64,000 nucleotides of DNA from Rodentibacter haemolyticus (GCF_015356115.1 NZ_CP063056.1:2418001-2482000); one strand, 5' to 3'. Counted from the stretch's first letter, positions 50,507 through 61,299 are shown. The notes: a model not told the origin generated them from the sequence alone. Made by a program: numbers and translations.

Positions 50507-51265
50507 TTAATCTGAATTTTTCGTTACTTTTAATGGATTGAAGGTTTGTGCTGTCGGCATTACTTCAATACGATTGATATTCACGTGTTCCGGTTGTTGG
50601 TTGAGCCATAACACAATATCGGCAATGTTTTGTGGCGTTACATATGAGACATCTTCATAAAGTTTTTCGGCACGTTCATCATCACCTTTAAAACGGACAT
50701 TTGAAAATTCTGTTCCGCCACAAAGTCCCGGTTCAATATTGGATACACGAATATTTTTACCGGCGAGATCCGCCCGTAAATTTAAGCTGAATTGTTTTAC
50801 AAAGGCTTTTGTTCCGCCATATACATTACCGCCCGGATAAGGATAATTACCGGCAATCGAACCTAAATTAATGATATGCCCCGTATTGCGTTCCACCATC
50901 TGCGGCAATACAAAGCGGGTTATATTGATTAAACCTTTAATATTCGTATCAACCATTTTTTCCCAATCATCAAGATTTGCTTGATCTGCGGTTTCCAAGC
51001 CTAACGCAAGCCCGGCATTATTCACCAATAAATCAATTTGTTGCCATTCCTTTGATAGCGATTGGATCGCTTGTTGTGTTGCGATACGATCAGAAATATC
51101 AAAGGCGAGAGGAAGAAATTGCTCCCCCAGTTCGGTGTGAAGAAGGGTTAAACGTTCTGTTCGGCGCCCCGTACCAATAACACGGTATCCTGCTCCAATT
51201 AATGTGCGGCAAATTGCCGCTCCAAAGCCGGCCGTGGCACCGGTTACTAATGCTATTCTAGACAT
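50507..51265 (-). CDS. ydfG: NADP-dependent 3-hydroxy acid dehydrogenase (YdfG-like SDR)
   Basis: 252 residues, classical SDR. TGATAGFGAAICRTL is the cofactor motif, NNAGL the NNAG motif and Y-x3-K (YGGTKAFVK) the active site with Ser in LGSIAGN. The related E. coli enzyme oxidises serine and other 3-hydroxy acids. It sits inside the trp operon, between trpC and trpB; in H. influenzae a similar gene also precedes trpBA. A role in tryptophan synthesis is not known. Confidence 0.9.
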   Translation of the reverse strand: MSRIALVTGATAGFGAAICRTLIGAGYRVIGTGRRTERLTLLHTELGEQFLPLAFDISDRIATQQAIQSLSKEWQQIDLLVNNAGLALGLETADQANLDDWEKMVDTNIKGLINITRFVLPQMVERNTGHIINLGSIAGNYPYPGGNVYGGTKAFVKQFSLNLRADLAGKNIRVSNIEPGLCGGTEFSNVRFKGDDERAEKLYEDVSYVTPQNIADIVLWLNQQPEHVNINRIEVMPTAQTFNPLKVTKNSD

Positions 51266-51393
51266 ATTATCTCCTTAAGTTTGCAGCTTTATATCCATTT
51301 TAATTCACTGTAAATGACCAAGTGCGGTCAAATGTCACTCAATTTTTTTGTATTTGACTTGACCTTGTGTTCATTGTGCAGTTGTCCATTGAT

Positions 51394-52824
51394 TTATAAA
51401 ATCTTCTCAAAAACCAACCGCACTTTTGTTTCATCTTTGATACCCGGTGAGGTTTCTACTCCGGAATTAAGATCCACAGCCAAACAATTTTGTTTAATCG
51501 CTTGTTCGATATTTTCCAGTGAAATACCACCGGCTAATATAATTTTGTGTTTCAAATTTTCAGGGATTACAGACCAATCAAAGGTTTTGCCAGTGCCGCC
51601 TTGTTTATTTGCTGTTTTACTATCGAAAATATAACGGGCAATATTTAGATCATCAATAAAATTGACCGCACTTTTTTCTTCCGTATTCACCGAAATGGCT
51701 TTCCAAATTTGGGTAAATTCAGGAAGTTGAGTGCGTAGAGTAGTGATAAATTCCGAATTTTCGGCACCATGCAGCTGTACCGCATAAAGTTGTAATTGTC
51801 GGGCTATTTTTACAATAAAATCAATTTCTTGATTTTGGAAAACCCCCACAAAACGAAGTGGGGCCGCAGTGACTAATTCCTGCGCTTGACGTAAACTCAC
51901 ACAGCGTTTTGAATGTTCTGCAAAAATCAAGCCTCCGTAAAGCGCACCATTTTCGTAGGCACTTTTAACATCCTGAGTTCGGGTTAAACCGCATACTTTA
52001 TTTTCTCCAAAAATAACGGCACGAACCGCATTATTGAGATTTTTGTTTCCCATTAGGCTACTACCGATTAAAAAGCCGTGCGCCACATTTTGTAATTGAC
52101 GAATCTGTTTATGATTATAGATACCCGATTCGCTGATAATACGTACATCGGCGGGAATACGATCTGCATATTTTTCAGTGAGTGTTACTACGCAGCTTAA
52201 ATCTACGCTGAGATCGTGCAAATTGCGGTTATTAACCCCGATAATTTTTGCTCCAAGCGCAAGCGCGCGTTCAAATTCTTTTTCATTCGAGGTTTCCGTC
52301 AGCACGCCCATACCTAAGGAATGGGCAAGATCCGCCAACACGCGATAAGTGTCATCGTTTACGACAGAAAGCATTAAGAGAATAGCATCTGCCTGATAAT
52401 AACGGGCTAGATAAACCTGGTATTCGCTGATCATAAAATCTTTGCACAATACGGGTTGGTTCACGATATGGCGTACTTGTGGCAAAAATTCAAAATTACC
52501 TTGAAAATATTTTTCATCAGTCAGCACGGAAACTGCAGAAGCGTAATGCTTATATACGTTGGCGATTTCAGTTAAATTAAATTCAGCACGAATCAAGCCC
52601 TTTGAGGGTGACGCTTTTTTACATTCTAAAATATAAGCGGGTTTTTTATGGGAACCTTTGGCAAGGGCATCATAAAAAGAGCGGTCGGATCTTGAGATAT
52701 TTTGCTGAAATTCACATAATGGAAATTCCGCTTCTTTCGCTTTTACCCACGCGGCTTTGTCGAGTACGATGTTTTGTAGCACCGTGGCGGAATCTATAGG
52801 TTTTGAGAAATCTTGAATAATCAT
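51394..52824 (-). CDS. trpC: Bifunctional indole-3-glycerol phosphate synthase / phosphoribosylanthranilate isomerase
   Basis: 476 residues. The first half (about 1-255) is TrpC, with [43 protein letters not shown] core and [15 protein letters not shown]. The second half (about 256-476) is TrpF, with [24 protein letters not shown] and [15 protein letters not shown]. The fusion is the enterobacterial arrangement. The gap of 128 bp to ydfG holds an uptake signal but no clear terminator. Confidence 0.97.
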   Translation of the reverse strand: MIIQDFSKPIDSATVLQNIVLDKAAWVKAKEAEFPLCEFQQNISRSDRSFYDALAKGSHKKPAYILECKKASPSKGLIRAEFNLTEIANVYKHYASAVSVLTDEKYFQGNFEFLPQVRHIVNQPVLCKDFMISEYQVYLARYYQADAILLMLSVVNDDTYRVLADLAHSLGMGVLTETSNEKEFERALALGAKIIGVNNRNLHDLSVDLSCVVTLTEKYADRIPADVRIISESGIYNHKQIRQLQNVAHGFLIGSSLMGNKNLNNAVRAVIFGENKVCGLTRTQDVKSAYENGALYGGLIFAEHSKRCVSLRQAQELVTAAPLRFVGVFQNQEIDFIVKIARQLQLYAVQLHGAENSEFITTLRTQLPEFTQIWKAISVNTEEKSAVNFIDDLNIARYIFDSKTANKQGGTGKTFDWSVIPENLKHKIILAGGISLENIEQAIKQNCLAVDLNSGVETSPGIKDETKVRLVFEKIL

Positions 52825-52870
52825 TATGTTGCCTTTTAATAGTGGGGAATACGGTAATTTATAATTCAGG

Positions 52871-53872
52871 TTAATATTGGATTAATTTTTGCAATGTCTC
52901 AAATGCTTTACCGCTCGCCAAAGTTTCCAATACATTTTGGGTATTTTGTTTGAGATCTTCTTGCCCGAATAGCTTTAGCAATAATGCGGTATTGGCTGCA
53001 ACGGCATTGGCATGTTCCGTTTTGCCTTTGCCTTGTAAAAGTGCGGTCAGTATTTTGGCATTTTCCTGTGGCTCACCACCTCGTAGGCTTTCTAATGATT
53101 GTGTTTTTAAACCGAAATCTTCCGGTGTTAAGGTGAAGTAATCAATTTTTCCATTTTTTACTTCCGCTACTTGAGTTTCGCCGTGTAACGCAACCTCGTC
53201 TAATCCTGAGCCATACACAACAAAAGTATGTTCGTGACCAAGGGCTAGGGCGGTATCGGCATAGTTTTTCACTAATTCCGGAGCGTAAACACCTAACAAG
53301 CTATAATTTGGACGTGCCGGATTAATTAATGGACCGAGAATATTAAAAATTGTACGTGTTTTTAATGCGGCTCGTACTGGTGCTACGTGACGAAAACCGG
53401 AATGATATTGCTGGGCAAATAAAAAACATATACCGATTTCATCTAAAGCTTGGCGTGCACTTTCCGCCGAAGTATTCACATTGACCCCTAAAGCGGTTAA
53501 TACATCGCTTGCCCCTGATCGGCTGGAAACGCTACGATTGCCATGTTTGGCAACTTTCACGCCCATTGCAGCTGCTGTAATGCAACTTGCAGTAGAAATA
53601 TTGATGGTATTTTGTCCGTCTCCGCCAGTGCCGACAATATCCGCAAAAGGGTAGCTTGGACGGGGAAATGTTTTGGCATTTTGTAATGAAGCCGCTACGG
53701 CTCCGCTGATTTCATCAATCGTAGCACCACGTACTTTTAAGGCAATAAGCATTGCTGAAATTTGTTCATTCGAGAGCTTTCCCTGAATGACGGCATTAAA
53801 AAGTTCGGTGCTTTCTTCGGTTGAAATTTGATTTCCGTCATAAAGTTGCTCTAATAATTGCTCGTGTTGCAT
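52871..53872 (-). CDS. trpD: Anthranilate phosphoribosyltransferase
   Basis: 333 residues. [18 protein letters not shown] is the PRPP-binding motif, [21 protein letters not shown] the anthranilate/PRPP region. It is not fused to trpG, unlike E. coli TrpGD. It follows the tautomerase-like gene (46 bp) and precedes trpC (46 bp). Confidence 0.97.
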   Translation of the reverse strand: MQHEQLLEQLYDGNQISTEESTELFNAVIQGKLSNEQISAMLIALKVRGATIDEISGAVAASLQNAKTFPRPSYPFADIVGTGGDGQNTINISTASCITAAAMGVKVAKHGNRSVSSRSGASDVLTALGVNVNTSAESARQALDEIGICFLFAQQYHSGFRHVAPVRAALKTRTIFNILGPLINPARPNYSLLGVYAPELVKNYADTALALGHEHTFVVYGSGLDEVALHGETQVAEVKNGKIDYFTLTPEDFGLKTQSLESLRGGEPQENAKILTALLQGKGKTEHANAVAANTALLLKLFGQEDLKQNTQNVLETLASGKAFETLQKLIQY

Positions 53873-53918
53873 GGTTCGTTCCTTGTTTTATTATTTTTGG
53901 ACGCAGCTCTTTTACCTG

Positions 53919-54362
<444 letters not shown>

Positions 54363-54369
54363 TCAATTC

Positions 54370-54951
54370 TTATCTGTTCAACAACCATTCAATAGACTGC
54401 TGCAACAGTTGTGAACCTTGCACAGTTAAAATACTTTCAGGATGAAATTGGTACGCACAAATTGGTAAATTGCGATGGTGAATAGCCATAATGATGCCGT
54501 TGTATTCCGCATTAATAACAAACTCTTTCGGTAAATCTTGTCCCATTAGAGAATGATAACGAGCCACCGGCATTGGGTTTGCCAGATTTTTAAACATCGC
54601 TTTACCATCGTGAGTGATTTTGGATACTTTTCCGTGTAACACTTCGCCGGCATGAACCACTTTTCCGCCAAAGGCTTGAATTAAGGCTTGGTGGCCTAAG
54701 CAAATACCGATAATTGGCACGTGATCTTTCAAACATTCAATTAATGGCAATAAAATCCCTGCTTCAGCAGGCGTGCCGGGACCTGGAGAAAGGGCTAGAA
54801 TCGTTTCCGGTGTATTCAATGCGGCTTCCACAATCAGTTCTAAATCACAATCATTGCGGTAAATTTTGACTTGATGTCCCAACACGCGAAATTGATCCAC
54901 TAAATTGTAAGTGAAGGAATCAAAATTATCTAAAAAAAGAATATTTGCCAT
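54370..54951 (-). CDS. trpG: Anthranilate synthase component II (glutamine amidotransferase)
   Basis: 193 residues, class I glutamine amidotransferase. Starts MANILFLDNFDSFTYNL; nucleophile Cys in IIGICLGHQAL; His-Glu in CAYQFHPESIL. It supplies ammonia to TrpE. Free-standing. 10 bp after trpE. Confidence 0.97.
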   Translation of the reverse strand: MANILFLDNFDSFTYNLVDQFRVLGHQVKIYRNDCDLELIVEAALNTPETILALSPGPGTPAEAGILLPLIECLKDHVPIIGICLGHQALIQAFGGKVVHAGEVLHGKVSKITHDGKAMFKNLANPMPVARYHSLMGQDLPKEFVINAEYNGIIMAIHHRNLPICAYQFHPESILTVQGSQLLQQSIEWLLNR

Positions 54952-54961
54952 AATGTGTTCC

Positions 54962-56509
54962 TTATTTGGCCTGTGTATTAATTTGGCGAATCGCTTTAAG
55001 CACGGCTGCGGCTTTATGACGGGTTTCGTCCGCTTCCATTTGCGGATCAGAATCTAATACTTCACCACAACCGGCTTGCACATAAGCCATGCCATTTTGA
55101 ACAAAAGCGGAGCGAATAACGATACAGGTATCAAAACGTCCGTCAGAAGTGAGATAACCCACCGCGCCACCGTAGCTATGGCGTTTTTGTTTCTCAAATT
55201 GATAAATCAGTTGCATTGCTTTGATTTTAGGCGCACCGGTAAGTGTTCCCATATTCATACAGGCTTGATAGGCGTGTAGCGCATCTAATTCCGGTCTAAG
55301 TTTACCCGTTACACGTGAAACCAAATGCATAATATGCGAATAACGATCGACTTGCATTAATTCTGCAACTTTACGTGTGCCGCTTTGGCAAACACGAGCG
55401 ATATCATTCCGAGCCAAATCAACCAACATTAAATGTTCCGCTTGTTCTTTATGATCAAGACGAAGTTCAAGTTCTAACCGGGCATCCAATTCCGGATCGA
55501 TATTACCGTGGGCATTAAATCCACGTGGACGTGAACCGGCGATCGGATAAATTTCTAACTGACGATTTTCAGGCGTATATTTGAGCGCACTTTCAGGTGA
55601 TGCGCCGAACAAAATAAAGTCGTCATCATTCATATAGAACATATAAGGACTAGGGTTATTTTGTTTAAGTTGGGCATAACCGGCAAGGGCGTTCGGACAA
55701 GCAAGCGAAAAGCGGCGGGATGGTACGATTTGGAAAACATCGCCGATATTAATATGATGCTTTAATGCTTTCACAATGTTGATGAATTCGGGATCTTCAA
55801 AGTTGGTTTTAATTTCATCATCGGCTGCTTTAATCGAAAGCACATTATCTATATTTTTTAATTTTTGTGCGATAGAAAGTGCGGTTTTTGCTGTATTTAC
55901 TTGTTCTTCTTGTGAGAAACAGAAACTTTTCAATGTGGCTTGCTGGTTTTGATGATCAATCGTAATAAGGTGTTCTGCAAGATAGAAACTGTAATCGGGG
56001 CAGTTGATTTGATCATCTTTGAGTACAATGCCATCCATCGGAATGAAATTAGCGACCAAATCATAAGCAAATAAGCCACCTAAAAAAACAGGTGTATTAC
56101 TGTGCCGATAAAGATTGGAAATCACACGCAGACCATCGAAAACGGTAGGAGATTGCAATTTTCTATCTTCATCAAGTTGATTATCCTGTGGGGCGAAATT
56201 CACTGAAAATTCATCGTTAAAACTGACCGCACTTACTTTGCCAAGTGCGGTTAAAATCGGATAAATTTCTTCTAGTACCTGTTTACCATTTGCATTTAAT
56301 GCTTTAAACGTGACGTTGTGACTTAAACAAGTAATTTTCACTGCGGCATTAATCAATATAAGGCTTTGTAAGCTGTTTTTGCTACCGATTTCAGCGGAGT
56401 CGAGCAGAAGAGTATTCGAATGGCGGCATAGCGTGTTAAAAATAGCCGTGGTATCTGAGTGGTAAGACACGGGTTGCGTGGTGACGGCAATAAAAGCGTT
56501 GTGTTGCAT
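54962..56509 (-). CDS. trpE: Anthranilate synthase component I
   Basis: 515 residues. The feedback site region LLLDSAEIGSKNSLQ corresponds to the LLESA motif of E. coli TrpE. Chorismate-binding core: PSPYMFYMNDDDFILFGASPESAL, PIAGSRPRG, LVDLARNDIARVC and GTLTGAPKIKAM. First gene of the operon, with an AAGGA ribosome site and a TrpR-operator promoter 31-60 bp upstream. Two uptake signals lie inside. Confidence 0.97.
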   Translation of the reverse strand: MQHNAFIAVTTQPVSYHSDTTAIFNTLCRHSNTLLLDSAEIGSKNSLQSLILINAAVKITCLSHNVTFKALNANGKQVLEEIYPILTALGKVSAVSFNDEFSVNFAPQDNQLDEDRKLQSPTVFDGLRVISNLYRHSNTPVFLGGLFAYDLVANFIPMDGIVLKDDQINCPDYSFYLAEHLITIDHQNQQATLKSFCFSQEEQVNTAKTALSIAQKLKNIDNVLSIKAADDEIKTNFEDPEFINIVKALKHHINIGDVFQIVPSRRFSLACPNALAGYAQLKQNNPSPYMFYMNDDDFILFGASPESALKYTPENRQLEIYPIAGSRPRGFNAHGNIDPELDARLELELRLDHKEQAEHLMLVDLARNDIARVCQSGTRKVAELMQVDRYSHIMHLVSRVTGKLRPELDALHAYQACMNMGTLTGAPKIKAMQLIYQFEKQKRHSYGGAVGYLTSDGRFDTCIVIRSAFVQNGMAYVQAGCGEVLDSDPQMEADETRHKAAAVLKAIRQINTQAK

Positions 56510-56534
56510 AATGAAATCCTTTATAAGAACTTTT

Positions 56535-56568
56535 GCACTATTAAACTAGTACAATGCAAATAAGTCAA
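56535..56568 (-). promoter_or_regulatory. trpE promoter with TrpR operator
   Basis: On the minus strand TTGACT (56563-56568) and TTTAAT (56540-56545) are 17 bp apart. The sequence GTACTAGTTTAATAGTGC (56552-56535) overlaps the -10 and matches the TrpR palindrome GTACTAGTTAACTAGTAC at 15 of 18 positions. The predicted transcript has only about 24 nt before trpE, so there is no room for a trpL leader peptide and attenuator. Confidence 0.8.
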
Positions 56569-56589
56569 GAAAAGATTTTAAAAATATTT

Positions 56590-57870
56590 TTATAGAATTT
56601 TTTGAGCTTGTTTTTTTAACCCGACTAAAATCGGTTCACTAACTTCATTTGGTAGGTGAGAAATTGCAATGAGATCAATTTTCGGCAAACAAGTCAAAAT
56701 TTCTTGAAGAATATCTTCAACGACAGTTTTAGACAAACCGACTAATTTAGCGGTAGCAAAAATATGACGAAGTTGAATTTTATCCCACAAATAGTGTTTA
56801 TTTTCGCCATACCAAGCCATTGCCATTTTGACTTTTTGCTTGGCTAATCCCTGAGCTTTAATCAAAGGGTAAGCGGATATGACATCATAAAATGGTGTCA
56901 AACGATAATGCCCTTTGGGCTCTAAAAAAATACTAAAATTTTTAGCATGTCCATCAATAGCACAAAGTAACCAAAAGACAATTTGTGCTTTAAAGAATTG
57001 TTTTCTATCTTCATTCGGATTTGCTGAACCATTTAATAATTGCATAATTTGTAAAATGCCGGGACCGCCATCACTTTCATATTTTCTGGCTGGGGCTGTA
57101 TTTAATGCTTGGCACATATCTTCTTGTGGCAATCGAATGAGCCATTTTCTATCTTCAGACCATCGGCGATCAAAACGTTCGACAATTAACGTTTTAATTT
57201 CCCCAAAATGTTCAATAGCGGAAAAAGGGACTTTTAATCCGAGAACTTGCATAATTCTTAAACAAAGCCATTCATTTTCACAACTGTTGGAAAGATCGAG
57301 TTGATTTTGAGCGACCATTCCTATCGGTAATTTAAAAATATGGCTGGTTGGGGTGGTATATAAAGGGCGCATCCATTGCCCGTTATAGTTCAGTAAAGCG
57401 GTTTTTTCCTGTGCACCGGCAATGGATATACGAAAGTTTTCTTCCTGCTCCATTCCAAGTGGAAAAGTGCGGTAGTTTTTTAGTGTGTTTTCAATTTCAA
57501 ATTCAGACAATGGTTCAGCATACACTGTTTTTACAAAATCTGTGTTGTGCTGATAAAGCTGTATTGCGCCGACACAGTCTTGCCCAATTGCGGACAGCAA
57601 ATCAAAAGGTGTTTTCGTATTGGTTTGAAAACGCTGTTGAATACGAGAACGAATGTGTTCGTTATCAGGTAATAAATTATCAAAAAAATTATATACTTCA
57701 TCACCACGATAAATTTTTGATGAAAGCGGCAATGAAAGCGAAATGGGGCGGGATCGGACAGACGAAAGCCATTTTTCGGCATATTGAAATTCTGTAGCCC
57801 CATTTTTTAAACGTCGCCACCAACCAACTAAAATACCATTCATTGCAACATTAAGTATTGAATTATCCAT
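56590..57870 (-). CDS. hipA: HipA-type serine/threonine kinase toxin
   Basis: 426 residues from this ATG; a longer frame starts at TTG. The autophosphorylated Ser149 lies in FRISIAGAQEK (Ser150 in E. coli HipA), the catalytic Asp306 and Asn311 in DGHAKNFSIFL and the Mg-binding Asp329 in FYDVISAYP. The N-terminal subdomain is fused, as in classic HipA. E. coli HipA phosphorylates GltX and causes growth arrest. All key residues are intact, so an active toxin is expected. Overlaps hipB by one base. Confidence 0.92.
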   Translation of the reverse strand: MDNSILNVAMNGILVGWWRRLKNGATEFQYAEKWLSSVRSRPISLSLPLSSKIYRGDEVYNFFDNLLPDNEHIRSRIQQRFQTNTKTPFDLLSAIGQDCVGAIQLYQHNTDFVKTVYAEPLSEFEIENTLKNYRTFPLGMEQEENFRISIAGAQEKTALLNYNGQWMRPLYTTPTSHIFKLPIGMVAQNQLDLSNSCENEWLCLRIMQVLGLKVPFSAIEHFGEIKTLIVERFDRRWSEDRKWLIRLPQEDMCQALNTAPARKYESDGGPGILQIMQLLNGSANPNEDRKQFFKAQIVFWLLCAIDGHAKNFSIFLEPKGHYRLTPFYDVISAYPLIKAQGLAKQKVKMAMAWYGENKHYLWDKIQLRHIFATAKLVGLSKTVVEDILQEILTCLPKIDLIAISHLPNEVSEPILVGLKKQAQKIL

Positions 57871-58172
57871 CACCAAATTTCTCCGTCATCATCACTGTTA
57901 TAAGTTGCACTTGGTTCTTCAATAAGATTGTGGCTACTTGGGGAAGAATGTTTTGTTAATGTAGGACGAGGTTGAACAACTAATTCTAATTCTAATGCAG
58001 CAAGAATTTTGAACAACGTTTCAATTTTTGTACTTTCCGGTGTATTTTCAAAATTTGAGACTGTCGCTTGCTTGATTCCGACCTGCTTAGCGATGTCTGT
58101 TTGTGATATGTTATCTTTATAGCGAAATTCACGAATAACGTGAGAAAGCATTTTGGGGCTTGTAACGATCAT
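57870..58172 (-). CDS. hipB: HipB antitoxin / autorepressor
   Basis: 100 residues. The Xre/Cro helix-turn-helix is at about 15-70 (NISQTDIAKQVGIKQATVSNFE), followed by a short strand (LELVVQPRP) used for dimerisation and a flexible C-terminal tail. It should neutralise HipA and bind the four operators just upstream. No ribosome site is evident; the ATG is 5 bp from the first operator. Confidence 0.9.
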   Translation of the reverse strand: MIVTSPKMLSHVIREFRYKDNISQTDIAKQVGIKQATVSNFENTPESTKIETLFKILAALELELVVQPRPTLTKHSSPSSHNLIEEPSATYNSDDDGEIW

Positions 58173-58176
58173 ATTT

Positions 58177-58278
58177 TATCCTCCCTGAGGTATATTCGAT
58201 ATATTATACCTCTTGAAGGATAAATCAAGAAATATCCTTTTAATGGGATAATATAATATTTATACCTCTAACGGGATA
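58177..58278 (-). promoter_or_regulatory. hipBA operator array, four HipB sites
   Basis: Four 18-bp sites of the form TATCC-N8-GGATA: 58177-58194 (TATCC...GTATA), 58205-58222 (TATAC...GGATA), 58233-58250 (TATCC...GGATA, perfect) and 58261-58278 (TATAC...GGATA). They start exactly 28 bp apart. TATCC-N8-GGATA is the known HipB operator of E. coli, which also has four sites. Promoter elements lie between them, for example TATAAT within 58251-58260 region. Confidence 0.9.
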
Positions 58279-58306
58279 AAAAAGCCACCTCAAAGATGGC
58301 TTTTAA
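58276..58306 (-). terminator. Terminator after azoR
   Basis: Stem AAAAGCCACCT/AGATGGCTTTT; read from azoR it ends in a T run that runs into the last hipB operator. Confidence 0.8.
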
Positions 58307-58316
58307 GAAGAAAATA

Positions 58317-58901
58317 TTAAAGTGCGGTCAAAATATCGTTAATTTTTACTTTTGCGGAATGTAATGCTTTTTCTACAGATTCTGCGCCGAGTCCAACGCC
58401 TTGTGCATACACAAATTTTACATCGGTAATACCCACAAAGCCTAAAATCGCCTTCATATATTGCGTGACAAGATTCTCCTCATCATATAATCCGCCAAAT
58501 GCACATAATACAATGGCTTTTTTCTCTTTCAGTAAACCTTCGGGACCATTTGCAGTATATTGGAAAGTGACTCGAGGACGGGCAATAAAATCAAAATAGC
58601 TTTTTAATTGGGTTGGAATACTTAGGTTATACATTGGTGCGCCAATGACAATCGTGTCAGCATTTTTTAGTTCCGCTACCAATTCATCGGAAAGTGTGAG
58701 AAGTTGTCTTTCTTCTTCTGTTTGCGGCTCGCCACGAACGGCAACTGCAGCTGTTATATCAAAGTGAGGAAGTGGATTTTGGGCTAAGTCACGAACAATG
58801 ATTTTGTCGCTTTGCAATTTTTCAACGACATAATCAACCAATTTATTGCTTTGTGAATTTTCTGCCAAAATGCTTGATTTTAAAATTAATACATTACTCA
58901 T
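58317..58901 (-). CDS. azoR: FMN-dependent NADH-azoreductase / quinone reductase
   Basis: 194 residues, flavodoxin-like. [12 protein letters not shown] and [23 protein letters not shown] are the FMN and dimer motifs of Azo[18 protein letters not shown] follows. Reduces quinones and azo compounds with NADH. Monocistronic, with AAAGGAAAATT ribosome site. An uptake signal overlaps the 3' end. Confidence 0.92.
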   Translation of the reverse strand: MSNVLILKSSILAENSQSNKLVDYVVEKLQSDKIIVRDLAQNPLPHFDITAAVAVRGEPQTEEERQLLTLSDELVAELKNADTIVIGAPMYNLSIPTQLKSYFDFIARPRVTFQYTANGPEGLLKEKKAIVLCAFGGLYDEENLVTQYMKAILGFVGITDVKFVYAQGVGLGAESVEKALHSAKVKINDILTAL

Positions 58902-59130
58902 AATTTTCCTTTCTTAAAACAATGTAAAAGTGCGGGTATTCTACGGTTTATTTTGGCAGGATAAAGTAGAAAAAGAGAAAAACATTATTTCCTTTTAAGA
59001 AAAGATTGGCTTTGTTTTCTATTTAACAAGTACCTAAGAAAATGATAAAATCCGCGACCGCGCTTTTGCTCATTCAATGGTAGGAATGAAGCCAAGTGCG
59101 GTTATTTTTTACAGAATTTTGAAACGAACA

Positions 59131-59153
59131 TGTCACCTTTCGTATGGGTGACC
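59131..59153 (+). promoter_or_regulatory. thrS leader hairpin mimicking the tRNA-Thr anticodon arm
   Basis: GTCACC (59132-59137) pairs with GGTGAC (59147-59152), and T59138 with G59146 can pair as well, leaving the 7-base loop TTCGTAT. Read as tRNA numbering this is U32 U33 C34 G35 U36 A37 U38: a tRNA-Thr(CGU) anticodon loop with the A37 expected in Thr tRNAs. It ends 20 nt before the thrS ATG. In E. coli ThrRS represses its own mRNA by binding such a mimic near the ribosome site. Confidence 0.7.
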
Positions 59154-59172
59154 ACTGTATTAAGGAAACATT

Positions 59173-61104
59173 ATGCCAATTATTACTTTACCTGACGGTT
59201 CTCAACGTCAGTTTGATCGCCCTGTTTCGGTGCTTGAAGTTGCACAAGATATTGGTGCGGGACTTGCTAAAGCCACTATTGCCGGTCGTGTAAACGGCGA
59301 ACGTCGTGATGCTTGCGATATCATTGATCAAGATGCAACCCTTGAAATTATTACCGCAAAAGACGAGGACGGTTTAGAAATCATTCGCCATTCCTGTGCT
59401 CATTTACTCGGTCACGCGATAAAACAATTATTCCCGACCGTGAAAATGGCAATCGGTCCAACGATTGAAAACGGCTTTTATTATGACGTGGATTTAGATC
59501 GCTCCTTAACTCAAGAAGATTTAGATGCGATAGAAAAACGTATGTTGGAATTGGCAAAAACCAACTATGATGTTGTGAAAAAACGTGTCAGCTGGCAAGA
59601 AGCACGTGACACTTTTGAAAAGCGTGGCGAGCCGTATAAAATGGCGATTTTAGATGAAAATATTGAGCGAACCGCCACGCCTGCGTTATATCATCACGAA
59701 GAATATATTGATATGTGTCGTGGCCCTCACGTACCGAATATGCGTTTCTGTCATCATTTTAAATTACAAAAAGTGGCAGGCGCATACTGGCGTGGCGACA
59801 GCAAAAATAAAATGTTACAACGTATCTACGGTACGGCTTGGGCGGATAAAAAACAATTAGCGGAATACTTAACCCGTTTAGAAGAAGCGGCAAAACGTGA
59901 CCACCGCCGTATCGGTAAAGCATTAGATTTATACCATATGCAAGAAGAAGCGCCGGGTATGGTGTTCTGGCACAATGATGGCTGGACGATTTTCCGTGAA
60001 CTTGAAACTTTCGTGCGTACCAAATTAAAAGAGTACGATTATCAAGAAGTGAAAGGTCCGTTTATGATGGACAGAGTGCTTTGGGAGCGTACCGGTCACT
60101 GGCAAAACTATGCGGATTTAATGTTCACGACTCAATCTGAAAACCGTGAATATGCAATCAAACCGATGAACTGCCCGGGTCACGTACAAATCTTTAACCA
60201 AGGTTTAAAATCATACCGTGATTTACCAATCCGTATGGCGGAATTCGGTTCGTGCCACCGTAACGAACCGTCTGGTTCATTGCACGGCTTAATGCGTGTA
60301 CGTGGTTTTACGCAAGATGATGCGCATATTTTCTGTACGGAAGATCAAATTGAAAGCGAAGTAACCAGCTGTATAAAAATGGTTTATGACATTTACAGCA
60401 CTTTCGGTTTCACCGATATTTATGTGAAACTTTCAACCCGCCCTGAAAATCGTATTGGTGAAGATGCGATGTGGGATCGTGCAGAAGCCGGCTTAGCCGC
60501 CGCATTAGCTCATAACGGGCTTGAATATGAAATTCAAGAAGGCGAAGGCGCTTTCTATGGGCCAAAAATTGAGTTTGCATTACGTGATAGCTTAGGTCGT
60601 GAATGGCAATGCGGTACAGTTCAATTAGACTTTGCATTACCTGGACGGCTGGATGCAACTTATGTGGCGGAAGATAATGCGCGTAAAACCCCTGTGATGA
60701 TTCACCGTGCGATTTTAGGATCAATTGAGCGTTTCATTGGTATTATTACCGAAGAATATGCCGGTTTCTTCCCTGCATGGTTGGCACCGACCCAAGCGGT
60801 TGTGATGAACATCACCGATAGCCAAGCCGATTATGTGCAACAAGTCGTGAAAACCTTATCTAACGCGGGCTTACGGGTGAAAGCGGATCTTCGTAATGAA
60901 AAGGTCGGCTTTAAAATCCGTGAACATACGTTACGTCGTGTTCCATATATGCTTGTTTGTGGCGATAAAGAAATTGCTGAGGGCAAAGTGGCAATACGTA
61001 CCCGTAAAGGTGCTGATTTAGGTACATTCACTGTAGAAGAATTTGCGGAAGTACTGAAAAAACAAGTGAGAAACCGTGAATTAAAATTGTTGAACGAAGA
61101 ATAA
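59173..61104 (+). CDS. thrS: Threonyl-tRNA synthetase
   Basis: 643 residues. Order: TGS domain (1-62), second N-terminal editing domain with the HxxxH zinc/editing motif in [17 protein letters not shown] (about 70-225), class II catalytic core (about 240-530, [10 protein letters not shown] and [21 protein letters not shown] with the Zn ligands), and the anticodon-binding domain (about 535-640). AAGGAAACATT ribosome site lies just after the leader hairpin. E. coli's downstream infC is absent; a terminator follows. Confidence 0.98.
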   Translation: MPIITLPDGSQRQFDRPVSVLEVAQDIGAGLAKATIAGRVNGERRDACDIIDQDATLEIITAKDEDGLEIIRHSCAHLLGHAIKQLFPTVKMAIGPTIENGFYYDVDLDRSLTQEDLDAIEKRMLELAKTNYDVVKKRVSWQEARDTFEKRGEPYKMAILDENIERTATPALYHHEEYIDMCRGPHVPNMRFCHHFKLQKVAGAYWRGDSKNKMLQRIYGTAWADKKQLAEYLTRLEEAAKRDHRRIGKALDLYHMQEEAPGMVFWHNDGWTIFRELETFVRTKLKEYDYQEVKGPFMMDRVLWERTGHWQNYADLMFTTQSENREYAIKPMNCPGHVQIFNQGLKSYRDLPIRMAEFGSCHRNEPSGSLHGLMRVRGFTQDDAHIFCTEDQIESEVTSCIKMVYDIYSTFGFTDIYVKLSTRPENRIGEDAMWDRAEAGLAAALAHNGLEYEIQEGEGAFYGPKIEFALRDSLGREWQCGTVQLDFALPGRLDATYVAEDNARKTPVMIHRAILGSIERFIGIITEEYAGFFPAWLAPTQAVVMNITDSQADYVQQVVKTLSNAGLRVKADLRNEKVGFKIREHTLRRVPYMLVCGDKEIAEGKVAIRTRKGADLGTFTVEEFAEVLKKQVRNRELKLLNEE

Positions 61105-61145
61105 AAAATGCGTTCAAAACGACCGCACTTTATGCGGTATGAAAT

Positions 61146-61176
61146 AAAAGGCCGGGTAAAATCTTGGCCTTTTTTA
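61146..61176 (+). terminator. Terminator after thrS
   Basis: Stem AAAAGGCC/GGCCTTTTTT. A partial hairpin with an uptake signal (61122-61130) lies just before it. Confidence 0.85.
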
Positions 61177-61201
61177 TAAATTTTAAGAAAATTTAGTTTT
61201 G

Positions 61202-61217
61202 CTTAACTTTTCCTTAA
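61202..61217 (+). promoter_or_regulatory. QseB-box-like direct repeat upstream of ygiW-qseBC
   Basis: CTTAACTTTTCCTTAA is CTTAA-N6-CTTAA, the direct repeat I recall as the QseB binding motif at the ygiW-qseBC promoter of Aggregatibacter. It lies 83 bp before ygiW, a position that fits autoregulation. Confidence 0.6.
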
Positions 61218-61299
61218 GATTTATGTTGTTTAATATATTTCAACAAAGCAGCCATGCTTTGAAATATTTAACTTAACTATCATTGAAGAGGAAAACTTT

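Noticed and set aside
60410..60724. 104-codon minus-strand frame inside thrS
   Set aside because: Antisense shadow of a strongly conserved gene; no start signals.
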